Program-made: the position numbers and the translations under genes
NCBI GenBank assembly: GCA_037043455.1
Contig: JAWPHD010005575.1
Span: forward strand, 62,001 to 126,000
DNA: 64,000 bases
Direction of reading: 5' to 3'
From: Cyrtodaria siliqua
Lineage: Eukaryota; Mollusca; Bivalvia; Adapedonta; Hiatellidae
The notes under the pieces: model-generated
The model's database searches: none
Told to the model about the DNA's origin: nothing
Seen by the model: the letters and a program-made list of their open reading frames with translations, nothing else
Shown here: piece after piece, positions 55,225 to 64,000 of the stretch
Layout: every line of letters begins with the position of its first letter
Position numbering within the stretch: the stretch's first letter is position 1

Positions 55225-55497
55225 TTGTGTTTTAAATATATTGCCTATTAATGCTGCCTTGTTGGTTAGAGAATAGTTGATGGCGGGGATTTCTTTATTT
55301 ACACTGTCCCGTTTTATTGGGTTGACAGTAGGGTAAGTGTGAGGTTTGGTGCTCCCTAGAATCTGGTTTAACCCCCCAGCGGCCTATTTTGCCACTGACC
55401 GTTCCAAGGCGGTAGCCCTATTGTCTATCCTTTTGTGTTTGTGAAGAATTTGGCATTTTATTCATCTTTAAAGTTGTTCTTTGTTTCTGTGTGTGTT
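55225..55497 (+). mobile_element. Repeat A fragment inside RT motif A of N4
   Basis: After DFSTLYTI the sequence changes to TTGTGTTTTAAATATATTGC and repeat A, the same junction as at 47214 in N1'. At 55497 it jumps to the C-terminal RT codons, so the RT palm (GIPMG, YLDD) has been lost by a deletion running from inside this fragment. Confidence 0.85.
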
Positions 55498-55650
55498 AAA
55501 CTTGTTAAAAGGTATTCAAAAGCGGTTATGATCCTATCATTTTGCAACGCACCTCATGCTTGGTGTTGGACCCATATACAGTTCGCCACTTTCCTCTTTA
55601 ATTGTGCGATGACCGGACAGGCTGTGGACCGTATGATGACGTCAACCTAA
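55498..55650 (+). pseudogene. Naiad element N4: RT C-terminal end
   Basis: KLVKRYSKAVMILSFCNAPH, then after the expected shift FLFNCAMTGQAVDRMMTST and TAA (55648-55650). The ending agrees with that of N1. Confidence 0.85.
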
Positions 55651-56140
55651 TGCCCAAAAAGACGGTGACGTTTGATGTTTGTCTGCAGTCTTTTCTTATC
55701 GTGCCCTTGTTGCTCTGGCTTCTGCCAAGTCATTGAGTATCTTCTTTGTGGCTTTCTAGGCTATTGTTTTTGTTTTTTTATATTTATATATACGCGAGCA
55801 TCTTTGTGTTTTACTTATATTACCTAATAATGCTTCCTTGTTGGTTGGAGAATAGTTCTTGGCGGGGACATCTTTATTTACACTGTCCCGTTTTATTGGG
55901 ATAAAGTAGGGTCAGTGTGAGGTTTGGTGCACCCTAGAACCTGGTTTAAACCCCCAGCGGCCTTTTTTTGCCACTGACCGTTCTGAGGCGATAGCCCTAT
56001 TGTCAACCTGTTTATGTTTGTGATGTCTCATTTGGCTTTTATTCATCTTTAATGTTGTTCTTTGTTTCTGTGTGTGTTTGTGGTTGACTGTCATCCTTGC
56101 ATGTAACTTTTACTGTTCGATTTTTATATCTATATTAAAC
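55651..56140 (+). mobile_element. Repeat A as 3' UTR of N4, near full length
   Basis: The unit starts right after the stop codon (TGCCCAAAAAGACGGTGACG) and runs to CTGTTCGATTTTTATATCTA. It is the best reference for the entire unit (about 490 bases). It contains a strong hairpin, ACTGTCCCGTTTTATTGGGA-type in most copies, and a second one around GACCGTT...CGGTAG. Confidence 0.85.
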
Positions 56141-56144
56141 GAGT

Positions 56145-56762
56145 GATATTATTTTATTTTTTTAATATTCACGACTCTTTGATGTGTGGATTGTTTAATT
56201 TTGCTCGACAAGACACTTAATCACATTGCCATTTAAACTAAGTAATACCTACGGGTATCTTTTAATCCTCTTTCTACATAAACATCGTTGTCATTTACAA
56301 CTGAGACACACATAAATCTCCAATATATTTCTTGATATCAGGATAATGACGTTTTTATTATGTCTGGACAAATACGTTTTCCATTAGATGTTGCCTCACA
56401 AAAGAGAAGACGAGTGTGTAAGTCACGTTTCTCGGTATTTTGACGGCTTTTAGGGACATTATTGAAACCAAACAGGGTATAGGTCATTAGCACGTTTAAC
56501 TGAGCGTCAGATACGTAGTTGTACAAATATCTCCATCATCAGCTCGAAAATGCAGTACATTTACGCACATATGCATATTTGTCATCCACACGTTATGCAT
56601 AATGTATAAGGTGAGGTAGTATGGGGAATGGAAGGCGGCGTTAGTGGAAGCAGAGGGATATTAAACTGTGAGTGTTCTGTGTGGAGAATGGTATAGCATC
56701 ATCAGACGCTGTGCACGGTGTTGGTACACATTACAAAACCAACTACGTTGCCTGATTTAGGT
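56145..56762 (+). repeat. Block F1
   Basis: The block is homologous to 63035-63510: TGTCTGGACAAATACG, GCCTCACAAAAGAG, AAGTCACGTTTCT, CAGTACATTTACGCACATA and GTGAGTGTTC blocks in the same order. Noncoding in both. Confidence 0.8.
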
Positions 56763-58755
56763 TTTCAATTTAAAGCGAACGGATTTTCGATTCAATCATA
56801 TATGCAAATATAAACAAAAATAATCATAACTTTTCCATTAAAATATATTGAAGTGGTAATATTATATTTGTTATTTATCACATATTTTATCACAAAAACG
56901 TCTTAAAACGTCATGAACAACGTTACAGAAGGTTGCAAAGCTCTTTGATCAAATCCCAGATATTCACATATTTCTCAACGGAGGTAGACGAAATTTCGTA
57001 GTCGTGGGCGGTATCAAAATCGACGTAATAACGTCACAGTTTCATAACATCCGCCATTTAGAATCGCCAGGAGAAATGTGCATCGGGGAATGTTTTGAAA
57101 AATTTGGACAGATGCATGAGAATTATTTTGTTCCTTTTGTAAACTGTATTTTTTGGCTAGGCGTATTAACTTAAGAATTAACATAATTAAGTGTTTTATG
57201 TACCTATGTCAGTTGTTTATTTTCAAATAAATGAAAAGTACATGAAAAACCTATTATAATAAGAACATTATACAAAGCGAAAATACACGAATAACATTTT
57301 TACTAAACAAATAAAAAGGTTGTCAAATTGTCACACTATCATCATTCGACGTTTAGACTTACACCATCTTATTGAATATGAGGTGTATTATATGGATATA
57401 ATCGTTTTCTTTCAACAACTATCGTAATCTTGCTATGCTAGCATCATAACGACAGTCTACGAACCACAGCTCAACTCTTAAAAGTACATGCTTCGATTGC
57501 CAACTATACACATTTACTGTCCACCAAGATACATATTTTCTAACGTTCAGAGATAACCTTTATTTAAAAATGCTAAACAATGTAACTTCCATCTTAATTT
57601 AATGACGACTATTGCTTATGTTTGGTGATTGTCAATTGTTTTTGTACAGCATAAACTAAAACCATAAATCCAAATAGTTAAATGTATTGACAGCATACCG
57701 ACAAAGCTGAAACAAATATAACAAAACTCTATCTCAAAAGAATCGCAACTGTTTGGTTATTATAAGCCACCCTGAGGATATTGTATCTTGTATATTAATT
57801 ACGAACTTTGTGAGCCATAACTCTGCCTTGAAGAAAACTGACAACATGATTTTTTATTTTAATTTAAATATTAAACAAGGAGATACGCAAAAGCAATCAT
57901 TTTTATTGATATATTGTAACACACATATTGTCTAAAGGAGATATCGTTTCTCAAATGTCAGTGTACAGCACAATTATCTGTCAATGTCAATGCTTATTCT
58001 AAAAAAATAAACGTGGGCAGACAATTGTCTAATTCTCATGATTCTCTGCCAATGTTTATGTTTAATCTAATTCTGTATATTTTACAGTAGAGTCAGCTCG
58101 TGTATCGAGGGATGTTTGAGATTTGCATATCATATACTTTTTTCGTCAATCATTATCCACTGGCGAGTAATGAACCACCGCCGTAATGCACACTCGGTGT
58201 TGATTTGTCGTTTAGATCAACGGAAGGTCGCTTATTTAATTTGATAAATGTGAGAGCTTCCATTTTATTGAGAAAATAAGTATAATATTGTATCCAGTCT
58301 TTCACTGCTCGATTGAACAGAAAATAAATCGAAATAAGTCCTGTTAATTATATTTTACTCGACTAGAAAAAACTTACGGACTTTCTCAATACAGCGTAGT
58401 ATAACACTTAAAGGCTGTCTCAAATTCCATTACAGTTGTATTCATTGTGGTCTTGACATCAATTGATATTTGCTATGATAAACATCTCCTCGATCAAAAA
58501 AATACACACTTAACAGAAAGAATGTGTAGCAATTCCAAAAATATCATTAACACGGTAGAATGGATTTCAAGTGTGAATAAACTATGACGTTTGATGAATG
58601 CAACTATTACAGCGTCGCCCAAAGCACTGATTCCAAATTAGTGATTTTCAATAGTGTATGTTAAGCCTGGATAGAAATATTAAAACAGGCGTTCAGGCCA
58701 CGTAAATGTAAAATATAAAATGCACAAGCAGTTTGTGTATAGAAGATTGTCTACA
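56763..58755 (+). repeat. Block E2 (complete unit of the E tandem repeat)
   Basis: The unit begins around GGATTTTCGATTCAATC, with the tandem register CGTCTTAAAACGTCATG at 56898, and ends AGAAGATTGTCTACAG. It includes the acceptor-like TATATTTTACAG plus AGTCAGCTCGTGTATCG (about 58076-58107), then a conserved block to GAGTAATGAACCACCGCCG. Some short stretches could encode peptide, but in-frame stops differ among copies. Confidence 0.85.
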
Positions 58756-60535
58756 GTAAATTCACATTGTGTCACAGAAACGTCTTAAAACGTCATGTCC
58801 TACGTTACAGAAGGTTGAAATGTTTTTTGATCAAATACCAGTTATTCACATTTCTTAACGGAGGCAGATGAAATTTCGAAGAAATAATGTTGAGGCCAAA
58901 ATCGACGTAATAACGTTACAGTTTTATAACATCTGCCATTTATAATCGCCAGGAAAAATGTGCATCGGGGAATGTTTTGAACAATTTGGACAGTTGCATG
59001 GGAATTGTTTTGTCCCCTTTTGTAAACTGTATTTTTGGCTAGGAGCATTAACTTAATTATTAACATGATTAAATGTTTTATGTACCTATGTCAGTTGTTA
59101 TTTTCAGATAAATGAAAAGTACATTTTCAAATAAATGAAAAGTACATGAAAAATTTGTTATAATACAAACATGATGAAAAACGAAAATCCAAATAGTTAA
59201 ATGTACTTACAGAATACCGACAAAGTTTAAACAAATTAACACAACCCTATCTCGATTGAAACGCAACTGTTTAACTATTATAAGCAAGCCACCCTTAGGA
59301 TATTGTATCTTGCAAATTTCAAAATCTGTGAACCAAAGCTCTACTCTGAAAAAAATGTATGAGAACATGATCTTTTATCTGTGCATGGGGATCGCACAAT
59401 AACCGAAGTACCGGTTCAGGAAAACACTACTCGTCTAAAGCATACACTGAAGTGGGCGTGGTTTATATTGTAACACACATATTGTCTAAAAAAAATCTTG
59501 TCTCAAAGATGCAAAGGACAATTCTATGACAATGTCATTGTTTTTTTCTAATACACATAAACATGGGCAGATCATTGTTTGTGTATATTTCAGAGTAGAG
59601 TCAGCTGGTGTATCGAGGGATGCATATCTGATACTTTCGTCGTTAATAAATACACACTTACGAGCAATGAACCATCGCCTTAATGCACACTAATTTGTCT
59701 TAAAGCTCCACGAACGGTTATTGAGAAAATAAGTACACGATTGTATCCAGTTTTACAATCACTGCGTGGTCTAACGGGGTTATTTATTCTTTGGACAGAA
59801 AATAAATCGAAAAGTGCGCTGTTAATTGTGCTTTACTCGACTCGAAAGAAACTTACCAATACAGCTTAGTATCCTAAATAAAAGTAAGTATAAAAATCAA
59901 ACAGGAAAAGCAGCTTTCACAGAACACAGTTAACTCCAAAACACGCAAAAAGACAAACAATAATGGCAATAGTAATAATAGAGGCATATGACGTCAAAAA
60001 CACAAAAAGGGCTGACAATAGGGCTACCGCCTTGGAACGGTCTGTGACAAAAAGGCCGCTGGGGGTTTAAACCAGGTTCTAGGGTGCACCAAACCTCACA
60101 CTAACCCTACTGCCATCCCAATTAAACAGGACAGTTTACATAAAGAAATCCCCGCCATGAACTATTCTATATCCAACAAGGCAGCATTGATAGGCATTAT
60201 AACGCCTGAAGGCTGTCTCAAATCCCATTACAGTTTTATTCTCTAAGGTCTTCACATCAATTGATATGTGTCATAATAAAAATGTCTTCTACCAGAAGCA
60301 TACACACTAAACACAAAATATGTGTAACAATTCTGCAGACATAATTAACATTGTAGGTGAATTTAACGGCTCATCGTCAAATAAATTCAAAGCAGGAAAG
60401 GAGTTCAAGTATGAATAAACTACGGCGTTTGATGAATGCAACTTTTACAACGTCACCCGAAGCACCATAGATTCTCAATAGTATATGTTAGGCCTGGATA
60501 GAAATATAAAAAACAGGCGTTGCAAGCAAGGTAAA
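58756..60535 (+). repeat. Block E3 (second tandem unit)
   Basis: CGTCTTAAAACGTCATG recurs at 58783, giving a tandem period of about 1.89 kb. Divergence from E2 is roughly 15-20 percent with indels. A repeat A insertion (59873-60200) interrupts the TAGTAT|AAC site that is intact in E1 and E2. Confidence 0.85.
59873..60200 (-). mobile_element. Repeat A insertion in block E3
   Basis: The complement of the sense unit runs from AATAAAAGTAAGTATAAAAA to GGCAGCATTGATAGGC. E1 and E2 show the uninterrupted target CAGCGTAGTATAACACTT, so the insert is about 328 bp. Its sense 5' end lies at the same ATTGCCTATTAATGC region as the RT-internal fragments. Confidence 0.85.
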
Positions 60536-60727
60536 AGAAAAGTATAATGTATTCAACTCTTTTTATTTCATTGTATATTGAATAAACATTCATATCAGAT
60601 CCTATTTTCACGGTAATGTTCCACTTCTTTGAATGAAATTGATCTTTTGCAAGTATGATATTCGTGCCAAATAGATGTTTCGTGCGTAGCGAATTAAAAG
60701 ATTTAGAGATTTGTTATTTCAAATTGT

Positions 60728-61248
60728 TTAAAGGGACACTGTCCGTAACTTTTAGCTTATAAAACACACAATAATTATGTTCGCAAACTTTACACACTAA
60801 ACATAATTGAATATTTACTAATTAAAAGCAAGATTGTTTAACGGAATTCAATCGCGGTACAAAAAAAAGTAAATCCGCTTTGTGCGTTTGAACTCGCAGC
60901 CCAAACTAAAATTACACTCGCCGTAATAATAGTGTGCGTGAGCGTAAAGTGGTCGACAACGCTCCCGTCTGAGCTAAGCGGGCTATACATGTTTCGCAAT
61001 ACATACTGTGGTGAAAACCTAATGCGCTAATGGAAGTCACGTGATCGCAGAAAAGGTAAATATTGTGGGTCCCACTTTATTTACATACAATAATTAAAAC
61101 TTTTTTTTTTTTCAAACTCACGAATGAATTCCTACATACTTCTTAGGGTCTATCCTCATGTTTTCATGTATACATTTCACTGAATAAAAGTCAGCCAGTT
61201 ATTTGGTTATGCTCAATATCTGCTTACTTACGGACAGTGTCCCTTTAA
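60728..61248. mobile_element. TTAA-flanked MITE with tRNA-like internal boxes
   Basis: The ends TTAAAGGGACACTGTCCGTA and TACGGACAGTGTCCCTTTAA are perfect inverted repeats of 21 bases, outermost TTAA included. TTAA at both borders suggests a TTAA target duplication (piggyBac-like preference, inference). On the minus strand GCCCGCTTAGCTCAGACGGG (about 60970-60990) resembles box A, and GCGAGTTCAAACGC (about 60885) resembles box B but 70 bases away. It is 521 bp and noncoding. Confidence 0.8.
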
Positions 61249-61367
61249 CTATCTCTTACTAAAATCTTTGATCCTTGGAGTGGGGCTGGTTTTTGCCCCA
61301 ACGTACTTTTAATGTATGACATTAATTATCCATAAGATCGCTATATACAAAACAACAATGCTTTCGA
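61249..61367. other. No recognisable feature
   Basis: Short unassigned spacer. Confidence 0.3.
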
Positions 61368-61765
61368 GGCATGACATTTTTATGTTTTACATATGTGATA
61401 CATGTGCATTCCACATTCGTATTTCATATGAACGTAACACATATGTAATACATATGAAAATATATTTTACTAAAAGATATTAAAAATATAAAAGGATGTT
61501 AAACCATTTCCTACAATATTCTACCATTTTTAAAAAAAAATACTTTAAGTATTTCAGGTATAAGTATTTCATATGAAATACATATGTATACATTTCATAT
61601 GTGGTACAGGTGTATTATTTTAAAATGAAACATATATTAGTTACATAATTATGTAACATTTACATATGTGGTACATATGTAAATAACATGATGTATATAA
61701 AGAAACATGCAAGTAATAAGAAAGTAATACATATGTGGCATATGTGACAACATTTTTCCTGTGTA
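61368..61765 (-). mobile_element. MITE K copy 2, inverted
   Basis: The reverse complement of 330-758, ending with CAACATTTTTCCTGTGTA at 61748-61765. The other terminus is eroded (GGCATGACATTTTTATG). It abuts a repeat A fragment, whose upstream part it replaces compared with the D1 locus. Confidence 0.8.
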
Positions 61766-61984
61766 GAACATGGTTTAAACCCCCAGCGGTCCTTTTTGCC
61801 ACGGACCATTTCAAGACGGTGGCCATACTGTCAAACCTTTCATGTTATTGATGTCACATCTTGCCTTCCATTCATCTTTGTAATTATTGTTTATTTCTTA
61901 GTGTATTTGTGGTTGACTGTGGCCCTTAAATGGTTCGTGCCCTGTTCGACTTTTATGTCTACTTCTACAGATGTATATATAACA
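61766..61984 (+). mobile_element. Repeat A copy, 3' part, before D2
   Basis: GAACATGGTTTAAACCCCCA through GCCACGGACCATTTC and TTGTGGTTGACTGTGG to GTTCGACTTTTATGTCTA. It holds the same position relative to block D as the copy at 49740-50035. Confidence 0.8.
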
Positions 61985-62340
61985 AACCCACATAGCCAGG
62001 CTTATAGCCTATGATGTATCGATCTTTTTTGGAAAATGTCCTCCTTAAAATGGGCTCTTTGTTTCTTTCGAGAATATTATGTTAAATAGTTGAACTGGTT
62101 TAGTAATACCGGACATCTGTGATGGGTTTAACACCCAGAAACTCCAAAATGTGTTTTAATTTAGTTAATGTTGACAGATGAACGCACGCAAATGTTAGAC
62201 GAAATGTCTTACAATAGCTCAATTGAGCTTTTAGCTTACAATAGCTCAATTGAGCTTTTAGCTTAGATGAAAGGTTAAGGTGTGGTAATACAGGCATAAC
62301 TATTATTGAGCGAGTGTCAGGGAGGAAGACAGGATAATAA
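61985..62340 (+). repeat. Block D2
   Basis: The block is homologous to D1 (50036-50385). It carries a local tandem duplication, TTACAATAGCTCAATTGAGC plus TTTTAGC, two copies at 62211-62263, that D1 lacks. Confidence 0.75.
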
Positions 62341-62377
62341 CGAGGATTGTGCGCATATAATATCGATTCAAGCTAAC

Positions 62378-62480
62378 CAGTAGGCCTTATTGCCTACTGA
62401 CCGTTCCAAGTCGGTAACCCTGTCTTCACCACCCTTTCTGTTGTTTTTTGTCTATTTCATTGTCGTTTCAAGTCCTTGTT
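62378..62480 (+). mobile_element. Repeat A, strongly diverged short copy
   Basis: CAGTAGGCCTTATTGCCTAC, TGACCGTTCCAAGTCGGTA and ACCCTGTC correspond to the CCCCAGTGGCC-starting 190-base form. Confidence 0.55.
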
Positions 62481-62594
62481 TGCAGTACAGTGCGGACCTA
62501 CGATGCCACCTACGTTCGGACGCTGTGGTTTCTATAGGACCCTATATATCATTTTGCTAAGATGTTGTTCTTTTAGATATCAGTATATCAGGTC

Positions 62595-63018
62595 TACACA
62601 GGGAAAAATGTTGTGACATGTGCACATATGTATTACTTTCTTATAACTTGCATGTATCTTTCATATTTACATCATGTTATTTACATATGTGCTACATATG
62701 TAAATGGTACACATGTGTTACATATATAACTCACATATGTTTTATGTTAAAAGTATACACCTGTACCACATATGAAATGTATACATATGTATTTCATATG
62801 AAATACTTACACCTAAAATACATGAAGTATTTTTTAAAATTGTAGAATATTGTAGCAAATGGTTTAATATCCTTTTTTATTTTCAATATTTTTTAGTAAA
62901 ATATATTTTCATATGTTATACATATGTGTTACTTCCATATGAAATACTTATGTGGAATGCATATGTATCACATATGTAAAAAATAAAAAATTCATGCCTA
63001 AATATTTTTCCTTTGTAT
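62595..63018 (+). mobile_element. MITE K copy 3
   Basis: A full-length direct copy of 330-758, with ends TACACAGGGAAAAATG and ATATTTTTCCTTTGTA. About 85 percent identical by eye. Confidence 0.8.
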
Positions 63019-63034
63019 GAGAACAAACTGAGGT

Positions 63035-63510
63035 CTTGTATTTTTAATTATCATATTTAAAGAACCAAGGATGTTACTTTTATTTATTAATATTTAATTT
63101 CGCTCGACCAGAAACTCACCATGTCATGTAAACTAATACCTAAGGGGATTGTAATCCCCCTTTCTAAATAAGCATCGTTGTCACTCCCAACGGAGACAGA
63201 CATACATCTCCTAAATTAAATATAATAATCCAACTTCTTTTGTCTGGACAAATACGTGTTCCATTAGCTTTTGCCTCACAAAAGAGGTGAAAAGAAATCT
63301 AAGTCACGTTTCTGTTATTTTTGTAGGCTTCTAGATTATACAGATATCTGCATAAGACTGCAGTACATTTACGCACATACATATATTTGTCTTCAACACT
63401 AAATAAGGCATATTGTAGAAAATGAGGTAATACGGAAAATGGAAGGAGGCGCTAGTGAAAGCAGATGGATATTTTACTGTGAGTGTTCCGCGTGAATATA
63501 GGTATAACAT
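63035..63510 (+). repeat. Block F2
   Basis: Homologous to F1 over its length, with small indels. It ends where GTGAGTGTTCCGCGTG diverges. Confidence 0.8.
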
Positions 63511-64000
63511 CAGTTAACAATTGTTTTAATATGATTATCTTAAATGCTGTTAGTACAGCTACCCCATCCACCCATGAACAATACCACTATCCCCGTACAG
63601 GTTACAGGTTTCATATAAAGCCATTTTAAATAAAAAAGAAATGTCAAAGTTATATATTTGCGAATGCATTTCATATATTCTTAGTACTATTTTAGTTCGT
63701 TTGTGCTCCGTCATGCCCTTAGTATTGCGTTTAGGTATATGTTCTAGTTTCTAAATAAAGCTCCCTGCAAAGTCTTACCAAGTTGTCTACTATGGTTGGT
63801 ACTGCAGAGGTTCTACATATAGTGTTTAAAGATGAGAAAACGGCCATCTATCATGTCTATTACCACCAGGACTAGGATATAATTAGCGCAAATTAGTACC
63901 ATCCTAAACATCAATATAATCACTCAAAAGTTATCTTCTTCGCACATCCAGTACTTAACACGCAAGTAAGAAGCGTTGGAGATTCTCGTAAGATGCATGA
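63511..64000. other. No recognisable feature
   Basis: Unassigned AT-rich sequence to the window end. No copy of block E follows within the window. Confidence 0.35.

Noticed and set aside
55860..55960. Possible SECIS core in repeat A (ATGA near the TTGGGATGACAG hairpin, AA in GGGTAAGTG, GA after ACCCTA)
   Set aside because: Spacing from ATGA to AA is slightly short, helix II has only six clear pairs, and the lower helix is weak. N4's own copy also lacks ATGA at that place (TTGGGATAAAG). A proper covariance search is required, and I do not claim a SECIS.

Overview
The window looks like AT-rich, repeat-dense nuclear DNA of an invertebrate animal, most probably a bivalve mollusc. The reasons are the spliced host exons, the mixture of non-LTR, Penelope-like and Helitron remnants, the dispersed short repeats of a kind I associate with mollusc genomes, and Penelope-like elements of the permuted Naiad type, known in clams to carry in-frame UGA (selenocysteine) codons. 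No prokaryotic operon, rRNA gene, CRISPR array or intact long ORF is present. Species assignment is inference.

The best host gene is a two-exon stretch of a Ly6/uPAR (three-finger) protein on the + strand: a cysteine-rich exon at 11144-11256 and a terminal exon at 15189-15455 with the family's CCxxxxLCN signature. Weaker single-exon candidates lie at 3349-3459 (-), 18376-18525 (+) and 38024-38278 (+).

The left part (0-32 kb) is a mosaic of small inverted-repeat elements (MITEs), SINE-like tRNA-derived pieces, a 202-bp-arm foldback at 8935-9355, minisatellites, a LINE fragment and scattered copies of one repeat that I call repeat A. From 32.9 to 37.5 kb lies a decayed Helitron (2A-like peptide, OTU-like region, DUF6570-like region, Rep and PIF1-like helicase). 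From 38.8 to 40.9 kb is an L1/Tx1-type LINE pseudogene.

From 42 to 56 kb there is a cluster of broken Naiad-type Penelope-like elements. They show an N-terminal Cys cluster plus GIY-YIG endonuclease, a CxC linker, an RT with a YLDD motif and a conserved C-terminus. Repeat A directly follows their stop codons, so it is their 3' UTR, and it accounts for at least 22 fragments in the window. One Naiad copy is split by a 2.4 kb LINE and by two repeat A insertions. Two independent copies carry TGA at the same two positions where Cys is expected just before the GIY-YIG core, and one has TGA for the second Cys of the CxC motif. This is the most interesting system here: a selenoprotein-encoding retroelement.

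From 48.3 to 63.5 kb the background is a segmental tandem duplication of blocks E, D and F (order E1-D1-F1-E2-E3-D2-F2), opened up by the Naiad cluster. The distal end carries three-copy CATATG-rich MITEs and a TTAA-flanked MITE.
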